Assembly: GCF_000017685.1 (NCBI RefSeq)
Contig: NC_010602.1
Location: forward strand, 2,311,501 to 2,375,500
Source of the DNA: Leptospira biflexa serovar Patoc strain 'Patoc 1 (Paris)'
GTDB lineage: Bacteria; Spirochaetota; Leptospiria; Leptospirales; Leptospiraceae
Reading direction: 5' to 3'
DNA length: 64,000 bases
Every line of letters begins with the position of its first letter. The stretch's first letter is position 1. The notes under the pieces were generated by a model, which saw nothing but the letters and a program-made list of their open reading frames with translations, did not search any database and had not been told where the DNA came from. A program made the translations under genes and the position numbers. This document shows positions 43,041-53,967 of this stretch, piece after piece.

Positions 43041-45215
43041 TTGGAACCATTCTCAGATTTTGGAGAAACAGAAAGCCCACTCACAGGCAGTGTTTCCGAA
43101 CCATCATATTTTATCTCATTACCCAAAAACATTGCGAGTTATTCCCTCACCTCTCAGGCCATATTAGAAGAATTAAGAGTGCGCCACAGACGACTTGAGA
43201 TGCATGGGAGTGCAGAAATCACCCCCACTCTTTTTCTCACATTGGATTCCATTCCAGAACTTTTATCCAAACAAGTGCAATTGACAGAAGCACATAAAAC
43301 CAATCTTGCCATTAAAGAAGCATTAAGGGAGTTAGCAGGTCTTACAGAATACAACAAAGATCCTGTAGTCTATTTTTATCCCTTTATCTTACTTGTGGAC
43401 CAAAAACTGATTTTTCGTTTGAGTATGATCTCTCCGCAATCCAAAGAAAAAACAGATGTGGTACCGTTTCGCCGTTCGTGCTTTAAGTATAGCATTGATT
43501 TGGTGGATCTGTTACTCAAGAATCGATCCACTCGAGATTTAAATTTAGAGGAAGAAAATCCAGGTTCACTCTTACTTCGTACTGACGCCAAAGGAGTGGT
43601 TTATTTTTTCCCAACCAAACTTAGTTTTGAATCCGAATTAGAATCCATCCTTCGTTCGAGTATGGAGCCATTTGGTCCGCTACCAGTTAAGGACTTTATT
43701 GTCGATGTGGTCACTCGTGGCAAAGAAACTGCAAGACTAGTCGAGATTGTTCCAGGTTACCATTTTGTTTTGCCAAATGGTTCCCACCATCCCGAATACG
43801 CCAAACATTTTGTTGTGCAACTCGATGGACTTAGGTCTTATGCTTTTCCATATCTCAAACGATATGCAAATCAAAATAAATATGTAGGTTTCTTAGAGAA
43901 ATTAACTGAGTTAGAATCAAAACTTCCGATAAAATCTAATGATCTACTAAATCTAAACCCTTCACTTTTACAAGAATTGACTGCTTTACTTGGTGAATTC
44001 CCCTTTGATCAGTTCACAAGTGAAGAATCCATTCGCGTCAAAAATGGGATCCAAGAGAGTCTCATCATCTTAAACAAACTGTCCCGTTTCCTCTCCGAAC
44101 AAAAGAAAGAAGACGCAGAAGATGAATTATTTTCTTTGATTCAAAACTTAAGCACGAAGATTGAAGATAATACGAAAAACACTCTCACTCTCACCAAACT
44201 GAATTTAAACGCGGAATTAAAGCCTCTTAACTTAAACTCAGAACCCGAGAAAAAAAGAGTAATGGAAAGAATTGTGAAAACCCTTTCTGATACATATGGA
44301 TGTTTGGAAATGAAAGAGGAAAACTTCCACGTATTCTTTGCACTCGACCAAAAATATCTTTCAAAAGTAGAAGAAAACACATTCAAACTCGCAAAATCGA
44401 ATCATGAATATCGAAACGAACTTCCGATCCTCGACCAAATCAGAAACATTTTAATGAATCGATCGGATGTATCCATTGACAAAGAGGAACCTAACACATC
44501 TAAAATCATAGATGAGAACGTAGACAACTTCTCTGTTATTCCGAAAGAACCTAGAGTGTCGTTTTCATCCTTACAGGAAAAATTCCATATCCCAATCGGT
44601 GTGTTCAGTTTCTTAACCATCGCATCCGTTGTCACAGTTGTCTCACTTCTCATTGGTTCCCTTGAGTTTATAGTAAGTGGATTCCTAGTTAGTTTTTTTA
44701 TGGGGCTCATTCTTGGTTATTTGTATCGAAAGGATGGAAAACCTAAACAAAACTTTGAAAAACAAAAACAAGAAACTCCCAAAGAAAACAGATCACTGAA
44801 CATCGCGAAGGTGGCTGAAAGTTTCATTTATCCTAAAAAATTCAATAGTATTGCTGAAAAAGTTTATGATTACAAACGATTGCGCAATCATATCGAAGAT
44901 TGTGTGGAAGACATCAAATTCCAATTATCACCAGCAGATAAAAATAAAGACTCAAATAAAATTGTTGCTGAAATTGAACATGCCATTTTACAAATTTCTG
45001 TTGTGATGAAAATCCCAGAAGCCATCCAATTAAAGAATCGATCTAAGGAACTCATTCTCTCCAAATCAGATTTTCGAACCATTTTATTCCGAACACAACT
45101 TGCCGAATACTACCGTAAGGAAGCAAGTTTGTATAAATCGGACAGGGACCAGATGGACTACATCCAGTTTATCATCCGAGAATTAGAATTTGGCTATAAC
45201 AAATATTTAAAGTGA
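43041..45215 (+). CDS. Large hypothetical protein with central membrane helices
   Basis: A 724-residue protein. The N-terminal 500 residues are soluble and Leu/Glu-rich. Two membrane helices lie at about 517-555 (VFSFLTIASVVTVVSLLIG, FIVSGFLVSFFMGLILGYL), then a Lys-rich soluble tail of 165 residues. No domain recognised; it is probably a leptospiral lineage protein. It precedes the LRR lipoprotein gene by 13 bases, suggesting an operon. The divergent 42770-43040 region shows nothing beyond a short TACA-TCCG-TGTA hairpin near 42856. Confidence 0.7.
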   Translation: MEPFSDFGETESPLTGSVSEPSYFISLPKNIASYSLTSQAILEELRVRHRRLEMHGSAEITPTLFLTLDSIPELLSKQVQLTEAHKTNLAIKEALRELAGLTEYNKDPVVYFYPFILLVDQKLIFRLSMISPQSKEKTDVVPFRRSCFKYSIDLVDLLLKNRSTRDLNLEEENPGSLLLRTDAKGVVYFFPTKLSFESELESILRSSMEPFGPLPVKDFIVDVVTRGKETARLVEIVPGYHFVLPNGSHHPEYAKHFVVQLDGLRSYAFPYLKRYANQNKYVGFLEKLTELESKLPIKSNDLLNLNPSLLQELTALLGEFPFDQFTSEESIRVKNGIQESLIILNKLSRFLSEQKKEDAEDELFSLIQNLSTKIEDNTKNTLTLTKLNLNAELKPLNLNSEPEKKRVMERIVKTLSDTYGCLEMKEENFHVFFALDQKYLSKVEENTFKLAKSNHEYRNELPILDQIRNILMNRSDVSIDKEEPNTSKIIDENVDNFSVIPKEPRVSFSSLQEKFHIPIGVFSFLTIASVVTVVSLLIGSLEFIVSGFLVSFFMGLILGYLYRKDGKPKQNFEKQKQETPKENRSLNIAKVAESFIYPKKFNSIAEKVYDYKRLRNHIEDCVEDIKFQLSPADKNKDSNKIVAEIEHAILQISVVMKIPEAIQLKNRSKELILSKSDFRTILFRTQLAEYYRKEASLYKSDRDQMDYIQFIIRELEFGYNKYLK

Positions 45216-45228
45216 AAATTCTGGCTGT

Positions 45229-45858
45229 ATGAAGTCATTTGGTATTCCCGTTTATGGTTTGTTTTTATTCCTTTCATTCACAATTGGATGTAATAAGGAA
45301 GTGGTAAATGCAGAAATTTGGTTTGAGGAACACAAAACCGAAAGGGTTCTCAATCTTTCCAATAAAGAAATCGGAAAGTTACCAACTTCCATCGGAAACT
45401 TAAACAAAGTCGAAGAACTCACTCTACAATACGATTCCCTCGAGTCACTTCCACGAGAGATTGGAAATTTAAAACAATTAAAAATCTTAAATCTATTTGG
45501 AAATCCTTTGAAGTCCTTACCCGAAGAAATTGGAAATTTGGAAAACCTGGAAGTATTACTCCTTGGTCGCACTGACTTAAAAGAAATTCCACCTTCCCTC
45601 GCCCGTTTAAAACAATTAAAAACACTGGCTCTTGACGAAACCAAAGTGCAACTAACAGAGGCCGACGTAGAGGTGATCGCAAACCTTCCAAAACTTGAAA
45701 TCCTTGATCTCAGTTTGATGCGCGAATACAAAACCCTTCCCAAAAACCTAGCAAAATTATCGTTTCTCAAACAACTCATCTTTCAAAAAACGCTTTTGGA
45801 AAAAGCAGATGTGGTGAGACTCCGAGACGAATTGCCCAAGGTCCGAGTGAAACTATAA
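45229..45858 (+). CDS. Leucine-rich-repeat lipoprotein
   Basis: A 209-residue lipoprotein with lipobox FTIGC (Cys at residue 21), followed by about six LRR units of the form LxxLPxxIGNLxxLxxL (residues 40-175). Leptospires have many such LRR proteins and a role in protein binding at the cell surface is usual for the family. Directly downstream of the large unknown and 61 bases before ileS. Confidence 0.85.
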   Translation: MKSFGIPVYGLFLFLSFTIGCNKEVVNAEIWFEEHKTERVLNLSNKEIGKLPTSIGNLNKVEELTLQYDSLESLPREIGNLKQLKILNLFGNPLKSLPEEIGNLENLEVLLLGRTDLKEIPPSLARLKQLKTLALDETKVQLTEADVEVIANLPKLEILDLSLMREYKTLPKNLAKLSFLKQLIFQKTLLEKADVVRLRDELPKVRVKL

Positions 45859-45919
45859 GAGTTTCGAAGAATTTTTTTCCGTTTTCTCTTTGGCCTAGAG
45901 TACAAACATTGGTCTTACT

Positions 45920-48667
45920 ATGGCCAAACCAGAAACGGAAAATCCTTATTCTAAAACAGTCCTCCTTCCGGAGACCAGTTTTCCCATGAAAGCCGACCTG
46001 GCAAAACGTGAGCCAGGCCAAATCAAAGTTTGGAAAGACCAAAAGGTCTTCCTAAACATGAAGGAAATTCGTAAATCCAAACCAAGTTTCGTTTTGCATG
46101 ATGGGCCACCCTATGCAAATGGAAACTTCCATGTGGGTCACTCCCTCAATAAAATTTTAAAAGACATCATCATAAAATCAAAAACACTTTCTGGTTACCA
46201 AACAGATATGATCCCAGGTTGGGATTGCCATGGACTTCCGATCGAAGTACAAGTGTTAAAGAATCTTGGGAAAGAAGCAAGAAACACAGGGCCAAGTGAA
46301 TTACGAAAAAAATGCCGAGAATACGCTGCAGAATTTGTTGGCAAACAAGGTGAAGACTTAAACAGATTCCTTTGTTTTTGGGATGAAAACAATAAATATC
46401 TTACCATGGCTCCTGAATTTGAAGCAAGGATTGTCGAAGTCTTTGGTTCTCTTTTTGCAAAGGGTTATATCTACAAAGGAAAAAAACCGGTGTATTGGTG
46501 CATTGATTTAGCCACAGCACATGCAGAAGCAGAGATTGAATACCAAAACCATGTTTCGCCTTCCATCTATGTCAAGTTTGCTGTCAAAGGGGAAACCGAT
46601 ACCCATTGCCTTATCTGGACAACAACTCCATGGACTCTGCCTGCAAACCTTGCGATCTGTTTCAATGAAGAACTACCTTATTCACTCTTTCAATCGGATG
46701 CACATGGTAGGCTCATACTTGCCGATGGATTAAAAGAAGCAGTAGAACAAAAAACAGGGATCACTCTTACAAAAATAAAATCCCTTTCCAATGCCGACCT
46801 AAAACAAATGGTATTCCTCCATCCATTCCTCGATCGTGAGTCCATTCCTCTTTTTGGAAACCATGTCACACTTGATGCAGGAACGGGTTGTGTGCACACA
46901 GCACCAGGGCATGGAACAGATGACTACCGCGTGGGAACTGCGGCAGGCCTACCTACCTTATCACCTGTTGATGATTACGGCCGTTATACGGACGAATTTG
47001 AAATGATGAAAGGAATTAAAATCTGGGATGCTAATCCAAAAATTGTAGAATTACTACGTGAAAAAAATGCACTCGTTCATTTTTCGGAATTCACCCACTC
47101 CTACCCACATAGTTGGAGGAGTAAAAAACCTTTGATTTTTCGAGCCACACCACAATGGTTTTTTTCCATTGATCATAATGGACTTAGGGATGAGTCTTTA
47201 AAAGCCATCGACAAAGTCCAATGGATCCCAGATTGGGGGATCACAAGGATTCGATCGATGGTGGAGTCAAGACCTGACTGGTGTTTGTCGCGCCAAAGGA
47301 ATTGGGGAGTTCCCATCCCTTCCTTTACTTGTAAGTCGTGTGGATTGACTCATTTAGACGACAAAACCATCCAACACTTCATCCAAATTGTGAAAAAGGA
47401 AGGAATTGAAGTATGGTATGAAAAAGAGGCAAAGGATTTATTACCTGCGGATACGAAGTGTTCAAACTGTGGATCGGAAGATCTAAAACAAGACAAAGAT
47501 ATATTGGATGTATGGTTTGATTCTGGAGTTTCCAGCTTTGCGGTGTTTGGTGATTCAATAGGGAAAGAGCCTGCTGATCTTTACCTAGAGGGATCTGACC
47601 AACATAGAGGTTGGTTCCAATCATCCTTATGGCCCTCCATGGCAATCCGAAAAACACCACCCTACAAGTCGGTGCTCACACACGGTTATGTGTTAGATGA
47701 GAAAGGCCATGCCATGTCCAAATCCCTCGGCAATGTGATCAATCCGACAACCGATATCATCAATCAATACGGAGCTGATATCCTACGCCTTTGGGTGAGC
47801 ACACAAGATTTTCGTGATGATGTGAAAATCGGAAAAGATTCGATCAAAACGGTTTCGGAAGCTTATCGTAAAATTCGTAATACTTTTCGGTATTTACTTG
47901 GGAATACAAGTGCAGAAACCCTCACTTGGAATTTAAAAAAAGAAGAACTGGATACCATTGACAAATACTACCTACACAAACTGGCAAAACTGAATGACGA
48001 GGTAAAGAAGTTATACGACACCTACCAGTTCCACCAAGTGTATCATAAGATTCTTGGATTTTGTACGGTAGATTTGTCACAAGACTACTTCGAAATCATC
48101 CGGGATCGAATGTATTGTGATGCCAAAGAATCCAAAACAAGAAGGTCATCAGAATATACACTAGCTGTGATATTAGAAGTCCTTTCTAAACTTTTAGCAC
48201 CCATCCTTTCTTTTACGACTGAAGAAGTATGGACAAGTTTTGGGAAAAAAGATTCGGTTTTTTATTCTGACTTTTCTGACCTGACAGAGTGGTTGGATGA
48301 AAGTTTAGAATCCAAAATGAAACCTGTTTTTGAAACGAAGGAAGATGTTCAAAAAGCATTGGAAGAAGCAAGAAAACTTGGAAAACTCGGGAAATCATTA
48401 GAAGCAGAAGTTGTGATCGATGGCAAAAAAGATTCACTCCCCTTTTCTTCCGAAGAACTGGCGTTATTCTTCGTTGTCTCCCATGTTCATTTTGAAACAA
48501 ATGGAATCCAAGAAGTGTTCTCTGAATGGAAGGGAGAATCTGGTTCCATCCAAATTCGAAAACCAAAACATTTCGAATGCCCTCGTTGTTGGCGCCATGT
48601 TTCCGAAACAGAAGGAAAACTCTGCAAACGCTGTGATGAGGTAGTTTCAAAATTATCACCAAACTAA
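45920..48667 (+). CDS. ileS: Isoleucyl-tRNA synthetase
   Basis: A 915-residue class I synthetase that charges tRNA-Ile. Visible are [19 protein letters not shown] (HIGH signature near residue 70), the editing-domain region [13 protein letters not shown], the [14 protein letters not shown] motif, DVWFDSG, and AMSKSLGN (KMSKS near 597). The C-terminal zinc finger is CPRCWRHV with CKRC. Length and domain order are those of the bacterial type 1 enzyme. Confidence 0.97.
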
Positions 48668-48820
48668 GGTGAAATCAAATTTAACCAGTTTGAAGATTTG
48701 AATTCCCGGACCCGAAACAAGGGTAAGGTTGGATCAAAAGATAACAAAATGGGCAATGGAACTGAGAGAGAAGCAGAGACTCTTTTACTTCACTCAAGGA
48801 TCATTGCCTAAGTTTTATAT

Positions 48821-50449
48821 TTAGGATTTAGACTTTTGTTTCCATTTTCTTAAAAACCTACCAAGAATGATCTCGGATTCAGAAAGCCCAGTGTAGGTTG
48901 CAATTCCAAAGTATAAAATGATCGCCGGTACGATGGAAAGAACAAGACTCAATCGACTGAGATTGGCATAACCAAGACCAAGGGAACTTACTCCAATACT
49001 GTGTAAGTTTGGCTTCACTACCCATTCAGAGAATACAAGCCAAAAGAAAAGTCCAAAGAGTGCTGGCACCATCTTCAACACACGTTTCCCAACGGTGGCA
49101 AAAGGAATTGTCACTTGGTGTGCTTTTAAATAAAATAATAACAAAGAAGATGTGACAACGGCACTGAGTGCAGATGCGAGGGCGATCGCAGAATGTTTGA
49201 GAAACACCATAAGTCCGATGCTAACCATCACACTCAAAAGAAAAGAAATCAATTGGATACGAAGTGGAGTTTTCGTATCGGAAAAGGCATAATAAGAAGA
49301 AACCAATACCTTATTGATGCTATAAAAAGGAATGGCCAATGAGTAAAATACAAGTGGAAAAAAGGCAGTGAGGGTTGCTAAATGGTCCCACCTTCCCCCA
49401 TAATAAATGGAATCGAGAACTGTTTCTCCAAGTACCGCCAAACCAATGCTTGCAGGTAATGTCAAAAAGAATGCAAATGACAATACATCAGCAATTTCTT
49501 TCGGAATATTTTCTTCTCTTCCTTCGCGCAAATCTTTTAGAAGGGAAGGGAGAATTGTTGTAGCAAGTGCCACTCCAATGATCCCAGTCGGAAGTTGGAC
49601 CAATCTTTGTGCATAATCCAGACTCACAACCGCACCAAGCCCTGGATTTTGATTTTGGATGTAGTTTGCAAGAAAGATATCTACAAGAAGTCCTATTTGA
49701 TAAAAACTCCCACCAAGGGCTGCAGGTAACATGAGTTTAAAAATCTTTTTGATCGCAGGGTGTTTGAAATCCAACCGAAAGATAGGACCAAAACCATTTC
49801 GGTAAACATACCAACCTTGCACAAGGAGTTGTAATACCCCACCTGAAACGATTCCATACGCGAGTAAAAAAACTCGTTCTTTGATTTCATGATAAAAAGG
49901 GAAAACAAATATAAATACAATCAAATAACTAAAGTTAAGGATAATGGGAGACAAAGAAGGAACAAAATATTTGTGATGGGAGTTTGAGATCGACATAAAA
50001 ATCGAAGACAAACTTGCCGTCATGATGAGAAAAAACAAAACTAATGAAAGTTCTACGACCAAGTTTCCATATTCAGGAGTTCCACCAACTAGAGTTGGTA
50101 AAAACTGAGCGACAAAAAACCAAAAAATAGCAACGAATACAGACAAACAGAGAAAAAGAAAACTTAAGACGGTTCCCGACATCACTCGAGCTTCCATTAC
50201 ACCCATCTTCTCATATTCCGAAAAAATCGGCATAAAGGATTGGCTTAAGGTTCCTTCCGCAAGTAAATTGCGAAACATATTGGGAAGTCGGTAAGCAACA
50301 CTAAATGCTGAGGCAACCATTCCTGTTCCAAAACTAACAGCCATAAAATGGTCACGAATGAGGCCTAAAATTCTAGATAAAAAGGTATAGAAGGATAAAG
50401 CAAGGGACCGTTTCGTACTCGACCCATTCCCTCGATCTTGGTTTGTCAT
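48821..50449 (-). CDS. murJ: Lipid II flippase MurJ
   Basis: A 542-residue polytopic protein of the MurJ (MviN) family with about 14 helices. The N-terminal SFYTFLSRILGLIRDHFMAVSFG and LFRNLLAEGTLSQSFMPIFSEYEKMG motifs are typical. MurJ moves lipid II across the inner membrane for peptidoglycan synthesis. Upstream in the same direction, 11 bases away, is the STAS/zinc-ribbon gene. Confidence 0.93.
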   Translation of the reverse strand: MTNQDRGNGSSTKRSLALSFYTFLSRILGLIRDHFMAVSFGTGMVASAFSVAYRLPNMFRNLLAEGTLSQSFMPIFSEYEKMGVMEARVMSGTVLSFLFLCLSVFVAIFWFFVAQFLPTLVGGTPEYGNLVVELSLVLFFLIMTASLSSIFMSISNSHHKYFVPSLSPIILNFSYLIVFIFVFPFYHEIKERVFLLAYGIVSGGVLQLLVQGWYVYRNGFGPIFRLDFKHPAIKKIFKLMLPAALGGSFYQIGLLVDIFLANYIQNQNPGLGAVVSLDYAQRLVQLPTGIIGVALATTILPSLLKDLREGREENIPKEIADVLSFAFFLTLPASIGLAVLGETVLDSIYYGGRWDHLATLTAFFPLVFYSLAIPFYSINKVLVSSYYAFSDTKTPLRIQLISFLLSVMVSIGLMVFLKHSAIALASALSAVVTSSLLLFYLKAHQVTIPFATVGKRVLKMVPALFGLFFWLVFSEWVVKPNLHSIGVSSLGLGYANLSRLSLVLSIVPAIILYFGIATYTGLSESEIILGRFLRKWKQKSKS

Positions 50450-50460
50450 AAAACCAGGAT

Positions 50461-51330
50461 TTAGATTGGATTTAATTTTTCAAGAAAACGGATGGAACCA
50501 TTTGGACTCAATTGGAACTGAGTTTTACAATTGGGACATTCATGTTTTCCAAATTTAAACAATCGTAACCGAGTGCCACAAACTTCACATTGGATGATCC
50601 TTTCCACCGTTTCCAATTGTTTGGTTTTCGATTGGATATAACTGGGAATTTGGGCCAATTTGGTTTCTGGTTCCTTCCCTGATTTGTAAAGAGAAAACCT
50701 TCTTTCCAGTTCTGTATGTAAGGAATCTTTGATTTCCAATCTAAGTTGGTTTAATTTTTCTTCGAGTACTGTTTCCATGGGAGATGGAGAGGATTTGGAT
50801 GAAGTCGTTTCATCCTGGATGGATTCCAAACGAGAAATTGGTTCTTTCTCTTGTGAAACTTTCCCTTCCCCTTTCGACTTTCCTGTAAAATAAAATCGAA
50901 TTTGATTTTCTTCCGATCGTTTCTCCAATCCTTTCTCTTTTACGATTGGTTCTGCACCTTCTTTTCGAACTACAGTTTCTTCTGATTTTTTCGTTGCGAC
51001 ATCTACTTGTAATAAAAAGGATTCTGCAGAATGATGATTTCGAAAGATAGGAAGTTTATCAAAAAGACCAACTAGTTTTAAAACGTCTTCCACTTCCGAT
51101 TTGAATCCATAAATGGCATATACCGCATTCGACTTCACAATCTGTTTGTGAATTTTAATCAGGATACTGATTCCATTGGAAGTGATATAATCCAAAGCTC
51201 CCATTTGGAATAAAAACTTTCGATACCCTTTGTTCAGTTGTGACTCAAAGTAACGATAAAAATCTTCTGCACTGGTTCCGTCCAAACCACCTTTTAATTG
51301 AATGGAAAATACTTTGTCTAATGATTCCAT
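50461..51330 (-). CDS. STAS-like protein with C-terminal zinc ribbon
   Basis: A 289-residue protein. The N-terminal 105 residues form a STAS domain (FRKFLFQMGALDYITSNGISILIKIHKQI, YGFKSEVEDVLKLVGLFDKLPIF). A long charged linker follows, and the last 45 residues hold a zinc ribbon (CEVCGTRLRLFKFGKHECPNC). It is probably a regulator in a partner-switching pathway. The gene sits between murJ and a membrane protein gene in one tightly spaced operon. Confidence 0.7.
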   Translation of the reverse strand: MESLDKVFSIQLKGGLDGTSAEDFYRYFESQLNKGYRKFLFQMGALDYITSNGISILIKIHKQIVKSNAVYAIYGFKSEVEDVLKLVGLFDKLPIFRNHHSAESFLLQVDVATKKSEETVVRKEGAEPIVKEKGLEKRSEENQIRFYFTGKSKGEGKVSQEKEPISRLESIQDETTSSKSSPSPMETVLEEKLNQLRLEIKDSLHTELERRFSLYKSGKEPETKLAQIPSYIQSKTKQLETVERIIQCEVCGTRLRLFKFGKHECPNCKTQFQLSPNGSIRFLEKLNPI

Positions 51331-51333
51331 AAT

Positions 51334-52320
51334 TTATCCTAAGAAAATTGCATCTTGAATTGTCTGTTCATTTGGATCAGTTTTGATTTGATTCACCACT
51401 GGGCCGCCTGGTAAAACTTCCACATCAGGAGATGTCACATTCATATTGGTTTCTTTGTGATCCATCTCTACTTCTAAAACACTCACTGGTTCACCTTCTT
51501 TATCCGAAGTTTCCAAGGTTTTTTTCTGTAAAATGGGTAACGACTCACCTGTCTCAGGTTGGAGGAGCTGGTCTTTTGTCACAAACAATGTATAGGCGAC
51601 AAATGCTCCTGTTAGGAGCAAACTCACTACAAAAGCAATGAGTGCGTAGTTCACTACCATCCACTCTGCAAGTTTCCATTGGTTTTCAAATAATAAACCT
51701 AAGTTCCCTCGTTCATAAACAAGGACAATGAGACCAGAAACATCCAATGTTCCCGGTTTGTACAAGGGCGAGGTCAATCGTACAGTGTTTGATTTTGCTA
51801 GTGGAAGATACGAAAGAACCCACTCAAATCCTTGGCGAACCTTTGGGTCCCGTTTGGAATTTAGAATTGGGTTTTCACCATTTTCAGGTTCCGACCACTC
51901 CCATTTTTTCATCCGAATCCCTTTGCGAAAGAAGGTCGATTTTGAAAGTTCCTCATCTGGTTTTCTTTTTCTTAGTTCTTCTAAGGTATAAATAGAATCT
52001 GTAGAAACAAGTAAGGTGGCATCTGGTGCATACAAACTGATCTTTAAAAAACGAAATTCTTCCGGATCTTTTTTGGACTCGTCCACATACCGATGGAAGG
52101 TCTTATCCAATTCAAGATAACCTTCTGGATTTAATCTTTGTTCGGCTGATTTTGCCAAAGCCAAACTCAAATCACGTGCCCTATGGTCAGAAATGAACTG
52201 CTCTTGGATGAGAGCATTTTGTAAGGACTCATAAAACGTCCAAACCACTCCACTGAGAGCAAGGGTTTCCGAGAGGATAAAAAAGAGTAGAAACGATAGA
52301 AAAAAACGTGAATATTTCAT
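51334..52320 (-). CDS. Membrane protein with extracytoplasmic sensor-like domain
   Basis: A 328-residue protein with a membrane helix at residues 7-27, an extracytoplasmic domain (30-215) and a second helix near 223-250 (YALIAFVVSLLLTGAFVAYTLF), then a cytoplasmic tail. This is the layout of a sensor without an output domain. No family recognised. It ends 3 bases before the STAS/zinc-ribbon gene and may feed into it. Confidence 0.6.
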   Translation of the reverse strand: MKYSRFFLSFLLFFILSETLALSGVVWTFYESLQNALIQEQFISDHRARDLSLALAKSAEQRLNPEGYLELDKTFHRYVDESKKDPEEFRFLKISLYAPDATLLVSTDSIYTLEELRKRKPDEELSKSTFFRKGIRMKKWEWSEPENGENPILNSKRDPKVRQGFEWVLSYLPLAKSNTVRLTSPLYKPGTLDVSGLIVLVYERGNLGLLFENQWKLAEWMVVNYALIAFVVSLLLTGAFVAYTLFVTKDQLLQPETGESLPILQKKTLETSDKEGEPVSVLEVEMDHKETNMNVTSPDVEVLPGGPVVNQIKTDPNEQTIQDAIFLG

Positions 52321-52376
52321 GGATCCCCCTTTTACTTTTCGGCCAAATCCGAAGAAATGCCGTAAGAAATTCGAAT

Positions 52377-53033
52377 TTAAGGGAGAAGTGAGAGGAAGTG
52401 GCGGGAGAATTGCAAAACAAATTCCTTTCGTTTTTCCCTGAATCCCTCCGAAAGTCCAAGTGCTTCAAGGGATATCATATCACTGGCACGTGCCCCACAT
52501 GGATTGATCAAAGAAAAAGTACCAAGAGTATTGATCCCATTCAAAGCAAAACCAAAACTTGTAAAATAAGATTTGGCATACACACCTTCCGAGATGAGTT
52601 TTTTATTTGTCCCTTCCGTGTACAAACCTGGTGCTTTCGGATTTTCCACCAAGGTAAGGCCCCAAGTTCTTTTCACTGCTACCACCAAACTCTCGTTTAA
52701 GTTTCGTAAAAAATCCCCCAAACTCAAATTTCGTTTTTTCAGATCGATGTGGAGGTAACCTACGATTTGGCCTGGTTCGTGGGCTGTAAAGTCCCCACCG
52801 CGCGGGAGTGTGACAAGGTGAACTCCCAATGTTTCAAGTCTCTCCTTAGAAACCAAAAGATTTTCCGCTTTCGCGCCTATGCCTCCTGTCAAACATGGAC
52901 TGTGTTCTAAAAAGAGCATGGATTCCCTTCGATTTTTCCTGGAATTTTCCTGGAAATCCAAGTATCTTTGGTAGGGTACAATCGAAGGAAAGAGATAGGA
53001 AGGTAGTCCTTTTTGATGGAGAAACTTTGTCAT
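52377..53033 (-). CDS. lipB: Octanoyltransferase LipB
   Basis: A 218-residue lipoyl(octanoyl) transferase. It moves octanoyl from acyl carrier protein to lipoyl domains. Motifs: RGGDFTAHEPGQIVGYLHIDL, GVYAKSYFTSFGFALN with the Lys of the catalytic dyad, and INPCGARASDMISLEALG with the thioester Cys. Its 5' end overlaps the divergent Panacea-like gene by 21 bases, so the two promoters must lie inside each other's coding regions or the starts are further in. Confidence 0.9.
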   Translation of the reverse strand: MTKFLHQKGLPSYLFPSIVPYQRYLDFQENSRKNRRESMLFLEHSPCLTGGIGAKAENLLVSKERLETLGVHLVTLPRGGDFTAHEPGQIVGYLHIDLKKRNLSLGDFLRNLNESLVVAVKRTWGLTLVENPKAPGLYTEGTNKKLISEGVYAKSYFTSFGFALNGINTLGTFSLINPCGARASDMISLEALGLSEGFREKRKEFVLQFSRHFLSLLP

Positions 53034-53549
53034 GCGATCCTTTGGATCCTCGAAAAATCACCGAATGGCCGAGCCCGCTTGGATTTAGCGAAGCTCCTTT
53101 ACTATTCGGATGGTGTCCATTTCCAAAAACATGCGGAAATGATCACACGAGGAGACTATATCCACTTAGAAGACTCACCTTACCCCGTCAAACTGAACGA
53201 AGCACTTTTGTATTTAAAAGAAAAAGGCCATATCGACGTACTCCCAAAAATAGAAGGGAACGGAATCCAAGGTTTTACCCTGCGATTTGCGAGACCCCTA
53301 GATGGGCTCATTTTATCGCGGGAAGAAAAACGAGTGATGATGAAAGTGGTCGAAGCCTTCCGAGGGCGTGTGGTTGACGAAAACCGCCATTACCCCAACC
53401 TTTATGAAAATTATGTCGTCACACCCTTATTTGATGCCATCCCGTTTTCAGTGGACAGGATCAACACGAAAATCCATGTCCTTGTCCAAAAAAGCCTTTT
53501 GAATCTATCGGGCAAAATGTTTAGAGTTTTATTTGAGAGGTCAGAATGA
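53013..53549 (+). CDS. Panacea/DUF4065-like protein
   Basis: A 178-residue protein resembling the Panacea (DUF4065, SocA-like) domain: [50 protein letters not shown]. Panacea domains act as antitoxins for many unrelated toxins, or as regulators. No toxin is adjacent. Its stop overlaps panD by 4 bases, which suggests a link to metabolism or a domesticated role. Confidence 0.65.
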   Translation: MMEKLCHAILWILEKSPNGRARLDLAKLLYYSDGVHFQKHAEMITRGDYIHLEDSPYPVKLNEALLYLKEKGHIDVLPKIEGNGIQGFTLRFARPLDGLILSREEKRVMMKVVEAFRGRVVDENRHYPNLYENYVVTPLFDAIPFSVDRINTKIHVLVQKSLLNLSGKMFRVLFERSE

Positions 53550-53902
53550 TCATCACTGTTTGCAAAGGCAAAATCCATAGAGCCGTCGTCACTGAGGCAG
53601 AACTCCACTACGAAGGTAGCCTCACCGTTGACCAGGACCTAATGGACATGGCGGGTATGAAACCCTATGAACAAGTGAGTGTGGTGAACGTCAATAACGG
53701 TGCCAGATTCGAAACTTACCTCATCGTAGGAGAACGAGGTTCCGGGACGATTTGCCTGAACGGTGCGGCCGCAAGACTCGGGATGAAAGGTGACAAAGTC
53801 ATCATCATCACCTACGGCCAGGTGGAAGAAAAGGATCTCCCAAACGATTACCAACCGAAAGTTGTCTTCGTGGACGAGAACAATCGGCCGAAAAAAGCCT
53901 AA
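53546..53902 (+). CDS. panD: Aspartate 1-decarboxylase
   Basis: A 118-residue proenzyme that makes beta-alanine for pantothenate. The self-cleavage site is Gly24-Ser25 in [12 protein letters not shown], giving a pyruvoyl enzyme. [29 protein letters not shown] matches the family closely. Translationally coupled to the Panacea-like gene upstream. Confidence 0.95.
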   Translation: MIITVCKGKIHRAVVTEAELHYEGSLTVDQDLMDMAGMKPYEQVSVVNVNNGARFETYLIVGERGSGTICLNGAAARLGMKGDKVIIITYGQVEEKDLPNDYQPKVVFVDENNRPKKA

Positions 53903-53967
53903 ATTCCCTAATTTTTCTGGGGCATTTCTTCGATACTAACTGTATAAACCAAATTGGTAGTCGGAAC

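Noticed and set aside
42851..43132. Minus-strand 93-codon ORF between the MCP and the large unknown gene
   Set aside because: It overlaps the 5' end of the long plus-strand gene at 43041 and has no ribosome site or recognisable motif.
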